Of a stretch of 64,000 bases of DNA, positions 16,310-24,337 are shown in pieces. Positions within the stretch are counted from its first letter, which is position 1, and each line of letters begins with the position of its first letter. Source of the stretch: Bacteroidales bacterium UBA1189 (GTDB lineage Bacteria; Bacteroidota; Bacteroidia; Bacteroidales; Bacteroidaceae); assembly GCA_002309805.1 (NCBI GenBank), contig DBYJ01000055.1, positions 62,001 through 126,000 of the forward strand, written 5' to 3'. The notes beneath the pieces were generated by a model that was not told the DNA's origin, ran no database searches, and was given only the letters and a program-made list of their open reading frames with translations. The translations under genes were made by a program, and so were the position numbers.

Positions 16310-17470
16310 ATGGCACAGAAAGAGGGATATTGGGACTTTGACGAGTATATCGTTGCCAGCGAGCCGCATAAACGGGAGCGGGCGGAGGCGTGGAAGGTGG
16401 CTATCGGTCTGCAAGCTGTGGATGGTTTGCAGGTTTCTGACTATTTGAAGCAGACGGCACGCCGGCACATCGAAGGCGAGATTACGATTGATGAAGCCAG
16501 GGAGCTGGTGAAGCAATATTACGTTTCGAAGACTCAGCATGATGAAGATGAAGAAGAGAAGGCAGAGGCTGACAACGTTTCGGGCAATATAGCCAAACTC
16601 ATAGTCTCTCCCTCGTTCACCTTCAGCGCGGCTGGCCTCATGGCTGTCCATCGCGCCATTTTTGATGGGGTTTTCAAACATGCGGGTAAATTGCGCACAT
16701 ACGACATCACAAAGAATGAATGGGTATTGAGAGGGGACACCGTGCTCTATGGGCGCTGGCAGGACTTACGTATGACGTTGGACTACGACATTGAACAGGA
16801 AAAACAGTTTGACTACAAGGGGCTCTCTCTGGCGGAAGTCGTGGAGCACCTGGCAAAGTTTATATCGGGCATCTGGCAAATACATCCTTTTAGGGAAGGA
16901 AACACACGAGCGACAGCCGTTTTTACTATCAAATATTTGAAGTCAATAGGCTTTGAGGTTAACAACGATATGTTTGAGCAGCATTCGTGGTATTTCCGTA
17001 ATGCGCTGGTAAGAGCCAACTATAAAAATGTGGCAAAAGGTATCAGTCAGGATTTCAGTTTTCTGATACGTTTCTTCCGTAATTTGTTGATGGGTGAGCA
17101 GAATGAATTGAAGAACCGGTACATGCTCGTGAACCCTCCGGAGGAATGGGAGGACCTTACAGGCACAGGACAAGTACAGGACAAGCTCGGGACAAGTGCA
17201 AGACAAGCAAAAGATATCCTACTTTCCGATGATCCGAATATAGAGAAACTTGTTAGCGTGATTGGCCCACTTCAAATGTCTGTGAAGCAAATGATGGAGG
17301 CAACAGGTTTGAAGGGCCGCGATAATTTCTTGAATCTTTATCTTAATCCATCTATCTCTGGCGGTTTTATCCGCCTGCTCTATCCCGAGTCGCCCCGTCA
17401 CCCTCGTCAAAAATACTTGTTGACGGTAAAGGGCCTGGCGCTTTACAATGAGCTACTGCAAGAGATGTAG
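16310..17470 (+). CDS. Fic family protein (AMPylase-type) with VbhA-like N-terminal segment
   Basis: 386 residues. The Fic motif HPFREGNTR (192-200) is complete, with catalytic His192, so transfer of AMP or another nucleotide to a target hydroxyl is expected. The N-terminal part (about 28-72, AIGLQAVDGL then HIEGEITIDEA) aligns by eye with the VbhA antitoxin fold. The inhibitory (S/T)xxxE(G/N) motif reads A-IGL-QA there, with Gln in place of the glutamate that blocks ATP binding. The C-terminal part (about 240-386) is a winged-helix-like region of many Fic proteins. The target is unknown. It ends 3 bp before the convergent hipA stop. Confidence 0.88.
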   Translation: MAQKEGYWDFDEYIVASEPHKRERAEAWKVAIGLQAVDGLQVSDYLKQTARRHIEGEITIDEARELVKQYYVSKTQHDEDEEEKAEADNVSGNIAKLIVSPSFTFSAAGLMAVHRAIFDGVFKHAGKLRTYDITKNEWVLRGDTVLYGRWQDLRMTLDYDIEQEKQFDYKGLSLAEVVEHLAKFISGIWQIHPFREGNTRATAVFTIKYLKSIGFEVNNDMFEQHSWYFRNALVRANYKNVAKGISQDFSFLIRFFRNLLMGEQNELKNRYMLVNPPEEWEDLTGTGQVQDKLGTSARQAKDILLSDDPNIEKLVSVIGPLQMSVKQMMEATGLKGRDNFLNLYLNPSISGGFIRLLYPESPRHPRQKYLLTVKGLALYNELLQEM

Positions 17471-17473
17471 CTG

Positions 17474-18760
17474 CTATCCAATAACATCTGGTGTCATATT
17501 TGACTTAACGATACGAATCATAGCAGTTGGAACACCACAATCTTTAGCTACATCTTCCCAATGTGTGGCAGCTTCACATACTTCATCGATAACGGATGCG
17601 GCATCTTTGATGTTGTTCTTGGAAGCGAATGCCAACAGGTCGTTTCTGGTAATATTGTCAAATTTCTCATTGATGGACATCTGGTGGGTAGCCGTCCAAC
17701 CACCATTAGGATTATAGGCATAGCTCATATCATATGCTGGTGAGAGGCGCCATTTCCCATCCCCTTCCATCAAGAAAGAGATGTTCTTTGTGTGATCATC
17801 CTGATTGCGAATTACAACATTAAACACCATTCGGCGGAACATTTGCCTGGCTTCAGCGTAGGACAATCGTAGTGCTCGCATGACGTTGAAGGCCTGTTCG
17901 TATGAATAGGCTTGATGGAGTTGGTAATCAAAATGAGCAATTCCACAAAGAGTCTGCATGTGTACCTTTTTCCCTTCCTTCCGATCAAAACGTTTTGTAA
18001 GGAAATGTGCTCTTCCGTTTTCCTCAATGAGAGAACAATCTGACATCTCTATGCCACAAGACTTGGCTAACTTGTAGAAAGAGTACTCCAGTCGTCCGTA
18101 GTTCTCGGTCTCTCTGAAACCAGCCTTAGCAGAGACTCCATCAAGTTTGATGAGGTAGTAGTCGAAGCCAGCGGGAACTTCCACTTGACCAGAACGGACT
18201 TCTCCAGTCGCTTTGTTATAAGCGATGATGGCCTTAGCCCGCTGGCCACCTGCAGATGTGCCAAGGCGCAGAATCTCAGCGATAGCTGCTTTCTTGTCAT
18301 CTTCCAGATTTGTTGCAAAAGAGGATTTTTCCGTTAGGGCATCTTTGGCCACCTCGACTAATTTGTCAATCTCAAATCTGTCGTCAAGGCCGTAAGGAAT
18401 GTCTATTGCAGGCTCAAATTCCAATGCCCCCATGCACCGTTTTCCTAAGAAACAGAGTGATTCAATGGGGTTGCCACTTGTGCGGCCTGTCAAGGACAGC
18501 CATCTGTCGAACAGGGCACGTCCATACGTGTCAGGCAATGAGTCTGCCAACATGCCAGGCAAACCCTGAAAGGTGTCCCTTCCCAAGTTGGCAAAAGAAT
18601 AAACTCGTCCTTCCCGGACAGGCATCATCAATGGAGATGGCTCCAAATCACGGCCAATAAAACTTTGGTCATACTCAAATCGAGCAACTCCATACCTGTC
18701 ATCCCAATTAAAGATGCCGACGGGGATGCCGAACATACTGACTTTCGCTACGTCTACCAT
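17474..18760 (-). CDS. HipA-like Ser/Thr kinase toxin
   Basis: 428 residues, usual HipA length. An N-terminal subdomain (MFGIPVGIFNWDD) is followed by the P-loop-like TSAGGQRAK (168-176), the catalytic loop NQDDHTKN (Asp321, Asn326) and the Mg-binding SPAYD (Asp344). HipA kinases phosphorylate aminoacyl-tRNA synthetases or similar targets and slow growth. All active-site residues are present, so the toxin is probably functional. It overlaps hipB by 7 bp and is translated after it. Confidence 0.9.
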   Translation of the reverse strand: MVDVAKVSMFGIPVGIFNWDDRYGVARFEYDQSFIGRDLEPSPLMMPVREGRVYSFANLGRDTFQGLPGMLADSLPDTYGRALFDRWLSLTGRTSGNPIESLCFLGKRCMGALEFEPAIDIPYGLDDRFEIDKLVEVAKDALTEKSSFATNLEDDKKAAIAEILRLGTSAGGQRAKAIIAYNKATGEVRSGQVEVPAGFDYYLIKLDGVSAKAGFRETENYGRLEYSFYKLAKSCGIEMSDCSLIEENGRAHFLTKRFDRKEGKKVHMQTLCGIAHFDYQLHQAYSYEQAFNVMRALRLSYAEARQMFRRMVFNVVIRNQDDHTKNISFLMEGDGKWRLSPAYDMSYAYNPNGGWTATHQMSINEKFDNITRNDLLAFASKNNIKDAASVIDEVCEAATHWEDVAKDCGVPTAMIRIVKSNMTPDVIG

Positions 18761-19101
18761 GCAGACTCCTCCTTATTATTTTTAAGCCGTCCAGCTGCTC
18801 GTTGACGTTGGTGCTTGACGGTATTCGATTGTACAAGATTATAGTATTCACTGGGGCTCAGCTGTTCTTCATCCACCAAAGGCTGAAGCACGTCGAGTTT
18901 TCCTAATGTGCGTAGTACTCTCAAGAGAGAGTCAAATGAACCGATTTCCCCTTTCTCAATTTTCTTCAGAGAAGACAACGACACTCCAGCAGCATCTGCA
19001 AGACTCTGCTGGGTGATGTTCTGCCTTAATCGGACAATTTTCAAGTGACTGCCTATCCTGTTAAGGATTATGGCATCTGCAAGCATATAAATATCATCCA
19101 T
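18754..19101 (-). CDS. HipB-like helix-turn-helix antitoxin/repressor
   Basis: 115 residues, a little longer than classical HipB. A Xre-type helix-turn-helix is at about 15-70 (IVRLRQNITQQSLADAAG, then SLSSLKKIEKGE). The Lys/Arg-rich C-terminus (QRQRAAGRLKNNKEE) may be the flexible tail. It should neutralise the downstream kinase and repress its own promoter. The start codon is 4 bp from a palindrome, and a second palindrome covers the -33 box, both fit for autoregulation. Confidence 0.88.
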   Translation of the reverse strand: MDDIYMLADAIILNRIGSHLKIVRLRQNITQQSLADAAGVSLSSLKKIEKGEIGSFDSLLRVLRTLGKLDVLQPLVDEEQLSPSEYYNLVQSNTVKHQRQRAAGRLKNNKEESAW

Positions 19102-19105
19102 AATG

Positions 19106-19164
19106 GTTCAAAATTGAACTTTTGCGCTGCAAATATACGAACAATAGTTTAATTGCAAACTATT
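19106..19164 (-). promoter_or_regulatory. hipBA promoter with two palindromic operators
   Basis: The -7 box is TAtaTTTG (rc at 19130-19137) and the -33 TTTG is rc at 19156-19159. A perfect inverted repeat AATAGTTT-N6-AAACTATT (19143-19164) covers the -33 box. A second palindrome GTTCA-AAAT-TGAAC (19106-19119) lies between the -7 box and the start codon. This is the layout of a self-repressed toxin-antitoxin operon. Confidence 0.75.
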
Positions 19165-19250
19165 ATGTAGAAAAATTTTTCTTAATTTGGCGCTTATTCT
19201 GATAATTTGTGGTGAGAATACCATTTTTTGCCTATAACAAAGCAGGAATA

Positions 19251-19290
19251 TCCAGCCTGGGCTTGAACTTGGGACCTCCAGATTACGAGT
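19251..19290 (-). tRNA. 3'-half remnant of tRNA-Thr(CGT)
   Basis: On the minus strand the sequence reads ACTCGTAATCTGGAGGTCCC and then AAGTTCAAGCCCAGGCTGG. This closely follows the anticodon loop, variable loop and T-arm of tRNA-Thr(CGT). The 5' half (acceptor, D-arm and 5' anticodon stem) is missing, and the T stem has mismatches. It is not a working tRNA; it resembles the tRNA 3' fragments left by integrating elements. Confidence 0.45.
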
Positions 19291-19297
19291 ATAGCTG

Positions 19298-19927
19298 TCA
19301 TCCCCTCACAAACACTACGTGGGTGGCGGAGCCGGAGCGGGCGAGGAGGCCGGAGGCGACGAAGGCGTTCAGCTCGGCTGAGGCCTGGCGACGGGTGAGG
19401 TGGGTGAGCTGCATGTAGGTCGTGGTGCTGATGTAGCCGCGCTCGTCGAGGTGGTTCAGCAGGAGGGTGCGGCACTCGTCGGGGGTGGGGATGGTGCGCT
19501 CCTGGTTCATGGGGAAGGGCGTCTCGGCTCGGGCGAAGGGGCCTTTGAGCGTTTTCATGAACTCAGGCTTGGCATCGAAGTTCACGCGGCTGACGTGGAG
19601 GTGATGGGGCTTTACCTGGTCGGGCGAGGTGATGACGGGCTGGCGTCCCTCCTCGTCCTTGTCGCAGGCGATGCTGAGGCTGAGCGTGCCCAACCCCTCC
19701 AGCTCGACGTGCTCGCTGGCGTTGAGGTGCTTGGCAGCCGCCTGCACCACAGCCTCCATCAAGCCCATCAGGTCGGCAACGGTATAGGTCGTGGCTTCCT
19801 CGATCTCCTTAGCCAGTTCTTTAAAGGTAACGGTTTTCAACTTGACGACCTGCGGATAGAGCCGCGCCGCCTCTTCGTCGCTCCCCGATGTGCGGGGGAG
19901 CTTTTTGAAATCATATACTATAGCCAT
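19298..19927 (-). CDS. HU-like DNA-binding protein (HU-HIG type)
   Basis: 209 residues. The N-terminal ~125 residues have the HU/IHF fold of the Bacteroidota HU-HIG family (FKELAKEIEEATTYTVADL, then HVELEGLGTLSL). The remainder (about 145-209) looks like a small winged helix (SAELNAFVASGLL). Such proteins usually stand beside a VirE-like P-loop protein, as here, and their joint role is unknown; domesticated or mobile-element replication functions have been suggested. Its upstream region holds the tandem palindromes at 19979-20022. Confidence 0.8.
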   Translation of the reverse strand: MAIVYDFKKLPRTSGSDEEAARLYPQVVKLKTVTFKELAKEIEEATTYTVADLMGLMEAVVQAAAKHLNASEHVELEGLGTLSLSIACDKDEEGRQPVITSPDQVKPHHLHVSRVNFDAKPEFMKTLKGPFARAETPFPMNQERTIPTPDECRTLLLNHLDERGYISTTTYMQLTHLTRRQASAELNAFVASGLLARSGSATHVVFVRG

Positions 19928-19978
19928 ATCTTGAATTGTTTAGAGTAAGCATCTGATTCGTTTTTCCAGGCAACGGTT

Positions 19979-20022
19979 TATAAACAGGGGGCCTGTTTAT
20001 ATAAACACGGGCGCTGTTTATA
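19979..20022. repeat. tandem palindromes upstream of the HU-like gene
   Basis: Two hairpins share a central TATA: TATAAACAGG-GGG-CCTGTTTATA (19979-20001) and TATAAACA-N7-TGTTTATA (20000-20022). The second hairpin recurs exactly, including its loop CGGGCGC, at 47702-47724. It is probably a binding site for the HU-like protein or another regulator. Confidence 0.7.
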
Positions 20023-20068
20023 AATAACATCAAACGTTGGGAAAACTTCTGCAATTGTTTTAAAAACA

Positions 20069-20165
20069 TCTACACAATCTACACGGACAGGTCAGGGAGC
20101 TTGTTATTAGTGCATTAGGACGTGTAGATGGGTGTTTTTATCTACACTATCTACACAATCTACAC
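20069..20165 (+). repeat. 97-bp composite element, left flank of virE-like gene
   Basis: TCTACACAATCTACAC, then exactly 37 bp of variable sequence, then GTGTAGAT-N10-ATCTACAC (hairpin) running into TATCTACACAATCTACAC. The last bases provide the TAG stop (20160-20162) of the virE-like gene. Inverted copy at 21712-21808; solo copy at 47436-47532. Confidence 0.85.
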
Positions 20166-21608
20166 GCTTTTTGGCGTTTTTTGTTTCAAACAATATACCA
20201 TTCCAGCATTGGAACGTCGCGAAATAACGCCTTGTGTATTCATGTAGGCGCGGAAGTCGCGTGCCTGCCTTGTTGTCATCGGCTTGTGAACTGTCGGGTG
20301 CAGACGCTGGTTGATCTCGGAGGCGTAGAGCCATTCGGCTTCAGGGTCTTCAGGCTGTGCGGCTTCAAAGAGGGTGTCGAACGTCTCGGCTTCGGCTGGC
20401 ATCTTCACAAAGCGCAGGTTGCGCTCCATCAATGCTTTCTCGTCCTGCTCGTCGAGCCAGTAGCGGCGCCCATGTTCTATTTCATAGACAGCTTCGGCAT
20501 AGATTTGCGGGTAGTTGAGGGTCTTCGGCAGCTTGATGTTGCCCGTCACGTTCATGCAGACGTAACGGCGCGAGCCTGTCAGGTCGGTGATGACGTCGAA
20601 GTTGTTGCTCGTGCCAATGAGCGAGGCATAACGCGGCATCTGTGCCGACGTGGAGGCGTAGGGCTTATATTCGTCGATGGTGGGAAGCTGGAGCATGTTC
20701 TTCAGCACAGGCTGCTGGCGCTCCGTCAGGCGGTTTACCTCGTCGAAGTTGATGAGGCCGTAGCGCGTCAGCATCAGCAGGGCCTTGCGCTTGTCGTCTA
20801 ATCTGTAGTTTTCCAGATAGTAGGGCTGCAGTTCAGGCGGCAAGAGGCTGCGGCAGAATGTGCTCTTGCCCACGCCCTGCGCTCCGATGAGGATGGGCAT
20901 CGACTCGTTGCCCTTCCGACGATTCTTCCCCATCCAGAGGGCTACCATGCCGAGGAACCATGTGTGTGCCAGCGGGTACCATGCCTCGTCGTCCGTAGGG
21001 ATGACGTGGAACAACTTGTCGATGCGCGGCCTCCTGTCCCACTTGGGCAGGCTGTCGATGAACTTGTCGAAGGGATTAAAGGTCATCACCCGATCCGACT
21101 TCAGGTAGCGCTTCACGTCACGATCCCAGACGTTGATGCCCTCCTCGCGAGCGTTGAGCGCAATGGAGTTTACAACCGTTTCATCCACAAGGCGGTAGCT
21201 AGTGTGGAGGCGCTTGCGTTCGCAATACTCCGTGATGCCCAGCACCTCGTTCCGACGGAACGAGTAGCGCCGTTGCATGAACTCCTGGAACGCCACAGCC
21301 TCCTCCTGCACCTTCGAGGGCGTGTTGATTGGGCCTGTTGACTCGTTGTCCCCATTGAAAGCCTCATGTACCAATTCCTTCAAATGGGCTTCGTCCAAGA
21401 GGAACGGATTGAGCTCCAGAATGAGCTCGCAGGCTTGTTCTTCCTCCACGCCTTTGTCGCGCATGGCTTCAGCCAGCAAGGTCAGGTACTTGTCCGAATT
21501 GCTTGGACGCATCCCAGGCAGATACTCCTCAAAAGGGGAGAGCGCTTGGTTGAAATTCTCCTCTGCGGAGGTGTTTTTTACATCAAATTCATTAAGTTTA
21601 TTTCCCAT
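20160..21608 (-). CDS. VirE-like (virulence-associated E) P-loop ATPase
   Basis: 482 residues. After a helical N-terminal part come a VirE-type region and the P-loop GAQGVGKST (242-250), then LINFDEVNRL as Walker B (about 290) and SLIGTSNN as sensor 1. The family is related to plasmid and phage primase-helicases (SF3-like). No primase domain is present, so it is shorter than primase-VirE fusions. It is paired with the HU-like gene downstream in the same direction. Its 3' end and upstream region lie in inverted 97-bp elements, so the gene sits like cargo between ends. Confidence 0.82.
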   Translation of the reverse strand: MGNKLNEFDVKNTSAEENFNQALSPFEEYLPGMRPSNSDKYLTLLAEAMRDKGVEEEQACELILELNPFLLDEAHLKELVHEAFNGDNESTGPINTPSKVQEEAVAFQEFMQRRYSFRRNEVLGITEYCERKRLHTSYRLVDETVVNSIALNAREEGINVWDRDVKRYLKSDRVMTFNPFDKFIDSLPKWDRRPRIDKLFHVIPTDDEAWYPLAHTWFLGMVALWMGKNRRKGNESMPILIGAQGVGKSTFCRSLLPPELQPYYLENYRLDDKRKALLMLTRYGLINFDEVNRLTERQQPVLKNMLQLPTIDEYKPYASTSAQMPRYASLIGTSNNFDVITDLTGSRRYVCMNVTGNIKLPKTLNYPQIYAEAVYEIEHGRRYWLDEQDEKALMERNLRFVKMPAEAETFDTLFEAAQPEDPEAEWLYASEINQRLHPTVHKPMTTRQARDFRAYMNTQGVISRRSNAGMVYCLKQKTPKSV

Positions 21609-21711
21609 AATAGCAGTAGTTTTAAAGGGTTATTAATACGATGCAAATGTACAAAAAAGATTTTAAACGCGCAAATTATTAGTCATTTTTTTCAGAAAAA
21701 TAGAAAAAAGT

Positions 21712-21808
21712 GTGTAGATTGTGTAGATAGTGTAGATAAAAATGTTTATCTACACATGCTATCTAATTAATAATAAGCAATATAATGCGTTTGTGTAGAT
21801 TGTGTAGA
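21712..21808 (-). repeat. 97-bp composite element, right flank of virE-like gene (inverted)
   Basis: Reverse complement of the 20069-20165 pattern with the same 37-bp spacer length but different spacer sequence. The hairpin arms are 21730-21738 and 21747-21755. It lies in the 290-bp gap upstream of the virE-like gene. Confidence 0.85.
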
Positions 21809-21898
21809 TGTTTTGCAACTTTCTCGCGCGCACGCGCGAGAACATTATAATTATTGAATGTAGGCGACTTGCTTGAACTCGTAATGGCAAAGATGCAT

Positions 21899-23095
21899 TT
21901 ACTCCGTATTGCCAAACAAGCTGCCTATATCCATCGCAAGGAATTCGTCAATGGGAATTCCCCCGGAACCAACAATCAGGGAATAGGCTGGGTGGAACTT
22001 CTCGCGAAAGACCGAGAGACCGTTGTTGCTGGTTCTTCTTCCACTCTTGACCTCAATGGCGATGCATTGTTTGTTGTGCTCAATAATAAAATCCACCTCA
22101 TCATCCCTCTCGCGCCAATAAGAAAGTTTGTAGTCGTATTTTGTAGCCTGATTTAGCAGGAATGAACCCACTGCGCTTTCAACCCATCGTCCCCAGAGTC
22201 TGGGCGTTGTGAAGGCTTTATTGAAATTCATACCACTTTGGACGGAAAAGAGGGCCGTGTTATAAACCATCAGCTTGGGGACGGAATTGTATTTTCTGGC
22301 ACTATCAAATGCATATTTCATCAAACCACATAGTAGCCTCGATTCATTAAGCGTATTCAGATAACCAGCCAATGTCGTTACATTGCCTGCGTCTTGTAAC
22401 TGTCCAAGCATTTTGTTCAGTGAAAGTTCTTCACTGGAATAGGCACAGCCGAGTTCAAACAGTTGCTTCATCAATGCAGGCTTATAGATGGTTTTCGTCT
22501 GAAGTACATCTCTCTCGATTGCTGGGGCTACAATGCTGTCTTTTATGTAGCTTCGCCATCGCCGCTCGTCGCCCACAAACGATGCCCCGCCTGGATATCC
22601 ACCAAAATAAATGTATTGATTAATGTCGAAATTGAAAGCCTCGTGCATTTCGGCATAGCTCCAATGGGGCATTTTTATCATCTCGTATCTTCCTGCGAGC
22701 GATTCCGTCAGCCCGTCTTTCAGTAATAGCCTTGATGAGCCTAAAATGACAACTTTAAGGTTTAGATCGTTGAATGTATCATCATCCCATTCCTTCTTGA
22801 CGGCTTCGCTCCAATTGTCAATCTTGTGGACTTCGTCAATGACAAGCAGATATTCCCTTTTTTTTGCTGCTATCATCCGTGCTCTGGCTGTTGCCCACAT
22901 CTCACTTATCCAAGCAATATGGGTGTGGTCAACATTGTCAGCACTAACCAACATGTAAGGTATGTCGGTTTCTTGAAGAACTTGCTTGACTAAAGTGGAT
23001 TTGCCCACTTGGCGCGGACCGGAGATGACCTGAATTTTGTTTCTTGGTTCGGAAATACGCGTCATTAAAACATTAAACTCTAATCTCTTAAACAT
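21899..23095 (-). CDS. AAA ATPase, DUF4143-type, second copy in window
   Basis: About 398 residues from the ATG at 23095 (MFKRLEFNVLM). A TTG at 23146 would extend the frame upstream, but it lies ahead of the -7 box and cannot be the start of this transcript. Walker A is GPRQVGKST, Walker B LLVIDEVHK, and sensor-like VILGSSR follows. The C-terminal DDEVDFII, then IAIEVKSGR, is the PD-(D/E)XK-like signature. It is the same family as 7114-8481 but clearly diverged. Function is not established. It is AT-rich and preceded by a three-copy repeat overlapping its promoter. Confidence 0.85.
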   Translation of the reverse strand: MFKRLEFNVLMTRISEPRNKIQVISGPRQVGKSTLVKQVLQETDIPYMLVSADNVDHTHIAWISEMWATARARMIAAKKREYLLVIDEVHKIDNWSEAVKKEWDDDTFNDLNLKVVILGSSRLLLKDGLTESLAGRYEMIKMPHWSYAEMHEAFNFDINQYIYFGGYPGGASFVGDERRWRSYIKDSIVAPAIERDVLQTKTIYKPALMKQLFELGCAYSSEELSLNKMLGQLQDAGNVTTLAGYLNTLNESRLLCGLMKYAFDSARKYNSVPKLMVYNTALFSVQSGMNFNKAFTTPRLWGRWVESAVGSFLLNQATKYDYKLSYWRERDDEVDFIIEHNKQCIAIEVKSGRRTSNNGLSVFREKFHPAYSLIVGSGGIPIDEFLAMDIGSLFGNTE

Positions 23096-23115
23096 AATAA
23101 GCTGATTTTGCTTTG

Positions 23116-23147
23116 CAAAGGTAAACAAAATTCTCAAATCTACCAAA
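23116..23147 (-). promoter_or_regulatory. promoter of the second DUF4143-type ATPase
   Basis: The -7 box is TAccTTTG (rc of 23116-23123) and the -33 TTTG is rc of 23144-23147, with a 20-bp spacer. It is embedded in the repeat array 23123-23184 and sets the start codon at about 23095. Confidence 0.8.
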
Positions 23148-23184
23148 CAAAATTCTCAAATCTACCAAACAAAATTCTCAAAAG
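23123..23184 (-). repeat. three-copy 22-bp direct repeat over the ATPase promoter
   Basis: Units starting AAACAAAATTCTCAAAT at 23123, 23145 and 23167, exactly 22 bp apart; the third is cut short. The first unit contains the -33 box and touches the -7 box, so a bound protein would compete with RNA polymerase. Confidence 0.85.
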
Positions 23185-23284
23185 GGTTGTGGAGTATGAT
23201 GCATTCAAGTGCGCATTTTGTAGGTAAAAGGGAAAGCTATAATAGTTCTCCTAAAAAAGTGCAGCTTGTTTCCGGAAATAGCCT

Positions 23285-24085
23285 TCAGAAGAGGTAGGCG
23301 ACTTGCTTGAACTCGTAGTGGCGGAGGGTGCCGTCGGGGAGGCGGAGACGGAGGGTGCCGTCGGGGTTGACGCCTTCGATGGTGGCGGTGAAGTCGCCCT
23401 CTGCATCGCGGTAGCGGGCGGGGGTGCCGAGACGGTAGAGACGACGGGCGTAACGTAAGTTAAGAGTTAAGAGTTGAGAGTTAAGAGTAGAGAGGGTGGT
23501 GATGTAGCGGCGTGTGAGGGTGTAGAAGAGGGTGGGGACATCGAAGTCCTTGCCCGTGATGAGCCGCAGGGAGGTGGGGCGGTAGGTGGCGCCGATGATG
23601 TCGCGCCCAGGCAGGCGGAGGGTGGTGTCGCCGGGGGCGCTGCCGAAGTCGGTCTGGTTGACGTTCACGCCGAAGCCGATGATGGCCTGCTCGATGGAGG
23701 TGGCGCTGAGCTCGTACTCGATGAGGATGCCGCAGAGCTTACGGTCGTCCCAGTAGATGTCGTTGGGCCATTTGATACGCAGGTGTTCATCGGCATCGGG
23801 GAGGAGTTCGGACAGACCGTCGGTAATGGTGAGGGCAATGAGCTGCGAGAGGATGAACTGCTGCTGGGGGCGCAGGAAGGTGGGATGATGGCGTATGCTG
23901 CACAGGAGGTTCTGGCCTCGGGCGGAGTGCCAGGTGTTGCCGCGCTGGCCTCGTCCGGCAGTCTGGTAGTCGGCCATGACGGCAACGTAGGGCTGCGCCG
24001 GGTCCTTGGGGTAGGACTTGAGGTAGGTGTTGGTGGAGTCGGTCTCTTCCAGGTGAATGAAGGTGATGCCGTTGTTGGGTTTCAT
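23285..24085 (-). CDS. birA: biotin--[acetyl-CoA-carboxylase] ligase
   Basis: 266 residues, the monofunctional class without the N-terminal repressor domain. It has the biotinyl-AMP loop GRGQRGNTW (44-52) and KWPNDIYWDDRKLCGIL (about 103-119), with the SH3-like C-terminal domain at the end. It attaches biotin to the carboxyl carrier protein. Residues about 198-209 (TLNSQLLTLNL region) are encoded by a heptamer array of the kind otherwise found between genes, between the catalytic and C-terminal domains, so the fold is probably not disturbed. Confidence 0.92.
   Translation of the reverse strand: MKPNNGITFIHLEETDSTNTYLKSYPKDPAQPYVAVMADYQTAGRGQRGNTWHSARGQNLLCSIRHHPTFLRPQQQFILSQLIALTITDGLSELLPDADEHLRIKWPNDIYWDDRKLCGILIEYELSATSIEQAIIGFGVNVNQTDFGSAPGDTTLRLPGRDIIGATYRPTSLRLITGKDFDVPTLFYTLTRRYITTLSTLNSQLLTLNLRYARRLYRLGTPARYRDAEGDFTATIEGVNPDGTLRLRLPDGTLRHYEFKQVAYLF
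23459..23493. repeat. five-unit heptamer array inside birA
   Basis: GTTAAGA, GTTAAGA, GTTGAGA, GTTAAGA and GTAGAGA in tandem (plus strand). The same GTTAAGA array with five units is at 48881-48915 after ruvC. Here it is read through on the minus strand as part of birA. Confidence 0.8.
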
Positions 24086-24093
24086 GTTTTTGG

Positions 24094-24333
24094 TTTAACG
24101 TTTAACGTTTAAGGTTTAACGAACAGGTCCTGTGGATTTTGGGGTTTTAAGGGTTAAGGGTTAAGGTTTAAGGTTTAACGAACATGTCCTGTGGGGTTGG
24201 GTTTAACGTTTAACGTTTAAGGTTTAACGAACATGTCCTTCGATGCCACCAGCGCGAGCCTCGTTAAACGTTCTCCGTTAAATCCTCTCACCAGCGCGAG
24301 CCTCGTTAAACGTTAAACATTAAACGTTAAACG
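24094..24333. repeat. (TTTAACG)n - core - (GTTAAAC)n palindromic element, nested copies
   Basis: Left arms of TTTAACG/TTTAAGG heptamers at 24094-24121, 24149-24180 and 24202-24229 are each followed by GAACAtGTCCT or a variant. The inverted right arm GTTAAAC repeats at 24263-24270 and 24304-24333, each after AGCGCGAGCCTC. It fills the birA-yraN gap. A simpler copy is at 50644-50764. Confidence 0.75.
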
Positions 24334-24337
24334 AAAT

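Noticed and set aside
20069..21808. Plasmid replication origin made of iterons
   Set aside because: The TCTACAC motifs are arranged in fixed 97-bp composites with hairpins, not in simple tandem iterons, and no Rep initiator or partition gene is present.
23095..23146. TTG start at 23146 for the second DUF4143-type ATPase
   Set aside because: It lies upstream of the only good -7 box, inside the operator repeats.
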